This document shows, in pieces, positions 47,701-51,626 of a stretch of 51,626 nucleotides of DNA (the stretch's first letter is position 1; every line of letters begins with the position of its first letter). The notes under the pieces are model-generated. The model was not told the origin of the DNA and did not search any database. It saw only the letters and a program-made list of their open reading frames with translations. Source of the DNA: Welwitschia mirabilis (Eukaryota > Gnetophyta > Gnetopsida > Welwitschiales); NCBI GenBank assembly GCA_051453625.1, contig JBOZIK010000001.1, positions 84,322,499-84,374,124 of the forward strand. Direction: 5' to 3'. The position numbers and the translations under genes are program-made.

Positions 47701-49590
47701 TAGCTATACTACTCTTTTAATAACAAGTTATTTGAATGAATTCAAAAAGGTTAGGTATGTCTACTTAGATTATAACATTTGATGAAGTTTTTTTGTAATA
47801 ATATTTGTATGTTTATTCTTCAGTGATCTATAAAGTTCTTGGTAGTGTAACTCTCAAGAAAAAAAATGATTGGTATTTTTATAAATTTTTAATTTGATCA
47901 AAATGAGACTACTTCTACTATGAAACAACAATGATTCAAATTAATTAAACATAAATAATAAATAATTTAAAAATAAAAAATTGAAAAAGAAAAAGTAAAT
48001 CATAGGATTCTTAGTTAACTCATATGGAACTATGTTGGAAAGAATGTTATTATCATGCATCATTAGCCTTATTTTACCTACTATAGTAAAATTTACACAT
48101 TAGACCAGAGTTTTCACATAATAATATCACTTGAAGCTAGATATTATTAACATTTTAGCTTTAATTTTTTAATTTTTTTTTAAATTTTTAGCTTCCTATT
48201 TAATAGGCTATTTTCTCTTCTCTTTGGCTAGTATGTGGTTTTTCTAGGGAGTTATTTTGACAAAAGGGGTTTTTATGTGGAAATGGAGATTTAGATACCT
48301 TAATAGTTATTACCAAAAAACCACTAGATAAAATAATATGTTTGAGCTAAGGATCTAATGTGTAATCTTTAAGATGTTTATTCATTTTTACCTTATCGTT
48401 TTGATCTTTACGCTACTTAAGTAGGACTTTGGATAAGATTTTTTATAAAATAAATATTTCATTTATGAAATTATTTGGTAGTTTGATACTGATAACTAGA
48501 TCAAATTACTTTAACAAAACTAAAAGTCTCATTTTAGATAGTATTCTTTATGTCTATCTTGTGGTAAAGTTATTTTCGACAAAATTATTATATGTTATAT
48601 CATAATGCCATGGTGAAGTGACATATTTTTCCTAAAATTTATATAGTTTTTGGGATTTAGAGATATGAATTTATATCCTTGTATCCAAATAAATTAAATT
48701 AAATGGATTTATCCTTTTTGAAGGCATGCTAAAGTAAGTAAAGATTCAACAATGAACATTAAGTGATCTTAGCATGAGACATCATTTATACTAGCAAATA
48801 TTCCACTAATACTTTGTAAAATGACGAGATATCTATAATCATAATGATTTGTTTAGATTGATAACATATTATGTATCAAAAAAATTAGGGAATATTTATC
48901 TCACATCTCTTTTTTGATAGCTATTATGAGGCCAAATTGGACAATTTTTGACATCATTTTAGATTATGTTTTTAGATTATGTGATATATCTATAAGATAA
49001 TTATGATAACTACACTTGATTATCATGATTATTGAAAAATCATAGTTTTACATCATTCTTGAAACCTTTTGGATGATTTTAAGGACTTGTTCATCTATGA
49101 TTCCTTTCAGTAAAGCTAAGGTAATAGGAAATTACATCTTATAAAGTGGAATACATAGGAAATATTTTGGCTAATGATATTGCAACACTGCATAATAGTT
49201 GACTTCACTAATGGATATATTTAAAGGATCATTTTGAAGTTTTAAAACGTAAAAATCAATTTTGAATTAAGGGTTGATGATTAGAGATTATCTTAATGAT
49301 AAAGGATATTCACCTAGTATGTCATCTAAATGAAGATAGCAAGACAACTCTTAATATAAGATAATAAAAATTGAATCCCATTTAAACAAATCTATGAGGA
49401 TGACTATCAGTAGTTATTCTACAAAGGCATGTAAAAAAAACATTATTTAAAGTTAAGGATCATCCAAGATTTTCATATGGATAAGAAAGATAGACAATCA
49501 CTTAAGATTAATCAAAAATTAATTAATTTATTCCATGCTTTTAATATTATTCATATCTTTCTAGTTCACATCCATTAATGTTTCAAACCA
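44761..49590. other. Long spacer, nothing firmly recognised
   Basis: AT-rich and stop-rich. The plus strand at about 46535-47067 gives a semi-coherent peptide (RGVKLEKFDPKGQL, KEKVKCYPIPNFGIVF) with about nine stops in 177 codons, which is below the number expected by chance but too weak to call. No RT, integrase, tRNA or repeat pair was found here. Confidence 0.4.
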
Positions 49591-49601
49591 CTACATAAAA
49601 C

Positions 49602-49610
49602 CTATAAATA
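49602..49610 (+). promoter_or_regulatory. Candidate TATA box
   Basis: CTATAAATA followed by CCCTTCTTAGGCATCC, the arrangement of plant LTR and pararetroviral promoters. The same arrangement is found inverted at 44676-44684. Confidence 0.4.
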
Positions 49611-49649
49611 CCCTTCTTAGGCATCCATTTTAATGTTTCAAAAAAAATT

Positions 49650-50290
49650 ATTAGACTAGAATGGTTCGAAAATTCTAATTTGGTAAAACAGGAGTTATTA
49701 GAGTTAATCAAAAGATCTTTGAAAGAAGTACTAGTATTGGTTCTCGTTTGGCTGCTAGTGATACTTCTAATAGCTGAGTACTCAGAGGATTTTGATACTT
49801 TTAATAGCTATGAGTACCTAGAGGATTTTAATAGCTATGAGTACCTAGAGGATTTTAAAAGAAATGATTACCTAGTGGATTTTTTGGAAAAATCTAATTG
49901 GGTAAAATGACTCTTCCCTTCTCCTATTGCTAATTTCTATTCATTGGAAAATTTTTATTCTAATTCTTTTACTTTTAATAAAAAGGATAAAACGTTTATA
50001 TATGATTCTTCTCCTATTACTATAGTGGCTGAGAAGGAGAAAACCTTTTGGACGTAGTTGGATACTTTTCAATATAAAAAAAGTTGGCTTTTTGGTTTAC
50101 CTTAAGATATTTGAAGAAAATTATTTGCTTATCCTTTATACATTAAGCAATCTTATGATAATTGGATTTCATTTAAGTAAGGGATTCATTTCATTTGTGA
50201 AAGAAAGTTTTCTTGCTATGGGACAAAGACTTCTTCATTAAGGGACTACTACTCATAAGTGGATATTATTACATTTTAATTAATAAAATT
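49650..50290 (+). pseudogene. Unrecognised decayed reading frame with acidic tandem repeat
   Basis: An open stretch (to 49910) includes AEYSEDFDTFNSYEYLEDF and a second SYEYLEDF. The nine-residue repeat comes from a 27-bp perfect tandem at 49801-49854. The same frame continues past the TGA at 49908 as LFPSPIANFYSLENFYSNSF and DSSPITIVAEKEKTFWT, then through further stops to about 50280. Most of these stops are one transition from Gln or Arg codons. It lies between a TATA-like box and a possible primer site, so it could be a long leader or LTR with a reading frame, or the N-terminal part of a retroelement or pararetrovirus-like protein. I do not recognise the family. The first part also reads in another frame, so the true start is unclear. 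Confidence 0.4.
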
Positions 50291-51626
50291 AAATTTATTC
50301 TCTCTTAAATTAATTCTTCTCTTCTAAGTTATATTTTATGTTCGAATTAAATTAATGTATAAGCAGATTAATCTTGATTTTGATGTAGAATAAAAGGCCA
50401 ACTTAATTGACAATAAGTTGGTAAACTTTATTAGTTAATTTAATTTAGGATTTCATTTCATTATTACATTATTATTTCATTTCATTTCATATACATTGTA
50501 TTCAATCCATTATTGCATTATTATTTCATTTTCATTCTTAATTTGAAAAAGAATAAAAATACTTTATTCTTTATATGACTCAATTTTGGAGATAATTATT
50601 GAGTTCCTTACTAGTTTATGATATTGGAGTTGACTCCTATACTGGTGTGTGTTTGTGTGAATTAGAAAGATTACAAGATATTAATCAAATAAGATAAATA
50701 GATTTGAAGCACATGTTACACACATTTCAACATCTTAGTGTCATTACCATGAAGGCATTTAAGGAAATTTGAAAAATAAATTCTCACTACTCATGTAAAG
50801 GATTTAATTTTAGGTTGTTAATTTGTTAGTGTTTTATCATATTTCTAAGTTATATATACTTGGGTGTACTTAATTATCTTTTGTAATTTGTAAGTATCCA
50901 CTTGATTCTCCTAACTTAGGTTGTTAACATACCTTACTTGTCTTATAATTTACATTTCTTTTTAATATAATCAGTTTACTTTTCATGTTGTTATTATCAT
51001 TATTAATCTACTTTTACTTTGTCATTTTTTATCTACTCTCTTGGAAATATATTATCATTCTTTGTTAAGTCTACCTATTGCAGTTCATGTAATCTTAGGA
51101 ATTATCACATATTCCATAAACTTCATCTAAACTTTGAAATTTTTGTAATCTGATTTATTGCAACATCCATTATTGATTGAACCTACTCCTTACTCTTTGT
51201 GTAATCTTGGATAATAGTACCTCTTGTATGTAAAGATGTTTGTTAACATTTTATAATAATGTAGGAAAATCATAAAACAGTTTAGAGAAAAGCGCTTCAC
51301 TAAAGAAGCTATTAAAGTTTAATTCAAGACCTCAAGGTGAGAAAGAAAGTTTTATTTAAAGAATTGATTAAGATGTTTCTTAGCAATTATTATTTCTTAT
51401 TCACATATTCCTCATTTTAAGAATACTTTCACTTCTAGTAACACTCTATGCTCTTCTAAGAATCCTACTCCTTATAAAAATTTTTAGAATTCTTGTTTTC
51501 TAATATGATAGGTAGGACCCCTTTAAAAGTTGTTGTTCCTAAATTTATTCTTCAACAAAGATTTAAAATAGGGTTATGGCCTATTATTCCATTGTTGAAA
51601 GTGTTTTTTATTCCTAAATTTATTAG
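50291..51626. other. Spacer with coding-like remnant at the right edge
   Basis: 50450-50570 is rich in TTTCATT repeats. At about 50731, AACATCTTAGTGTCATTACC could be a decayed retroelement primer site (compare AGTGGTATCAGAGCC), but the match is poor. From about 51263 the plus strand reads as a basic peptide (RKIIKQFREKRFTKEAIKV) with a few stops. From 51505 to the window end another frame is open without stops (IGRTPLKVVVPKF and onward). Both may belong to a relic that continues beyond the window. Confidence 0.35.

Noticed and set aside
50720-50745. Primer-binding site at about 50731
   Set aside because: Needs an internal deletion and several mismatches to match the Met tRNA site; kept only as a remark.

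Overview
The window looks like intergenic, retrotransposon-filled nuclear DNA from a seed plant with a large, very AT-rich genome. Everything recognisable is a decayed plant transposable element: L1-type LINEs with zinc-knuckle ORF1 and EN-RT ORF2, a Ty1/copia pol, long-LTR elements, a tRNA-derived SINE and microsatellites. I found no intact host gene, tRNA or rRNA. CpG is almost absent (I see none in 1-1868), and most stops inside the relic reading frames are one transition away from Gln, Arg or Trp codons, as expected after long methylation-driven deamination. A very low-GC gymnosperm such as Welwitschia would fit, but that is inference from composition and element types only.

Layout. 1-2728 is part of an LTR element whose LTR edge is at 2728. 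From 2729 an old element (copy A) runs to 6940, is interrupted by a complete LTR retrotransposon (6941-15610, target duplication AGCCT, LTRs of about 2.4 kb, minus orientation), and resumes at 15616-16205. A second, uninterrupted copy of the old element (copy B) lies at about 26620-31690 and gives the empty-site sequence. 16433-16785 is a copia 3' end fragment. 16786-20640 is non-coding with two microsatellite blocks. A minus-strand LINE reverse-transcriptase relic (about 20640-22900) is split by a SINE (about 21438-21737). 24455-24780 holds a second SINE-like sequence.

After copy B and a 138-bp tandem duplication, a nearly full-length plus-strand LINE occupies 33313-40246, bounded by a diverged 13-bp target duplication. 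A minus-strand copia pol relic with a short LTR of about 205 bp follows (41097 to about 44150), then a promoter-like segment (44470-44760) that is inverted and diverged relative to one at 49600-50290. The latter also carries a decayed reading frame with a 27-bp in-frame tandem repeat.

What stands out is structure rather than genes: a nine-unit palindrome-like array in both LTRs of the inserted element, a tandem series of primer-binding-site-like motifs across its LTR/internal junction, a 250-bp foldback in copies A and B, and three assembly gaps whose flanks are exact duplicates. Sequence gaps (N) are at 1869-2596, 7735-7750, 13090-13189, 14326-14425, 14989-15392, 18289-18388, 34403-35257 and 37057-37066.
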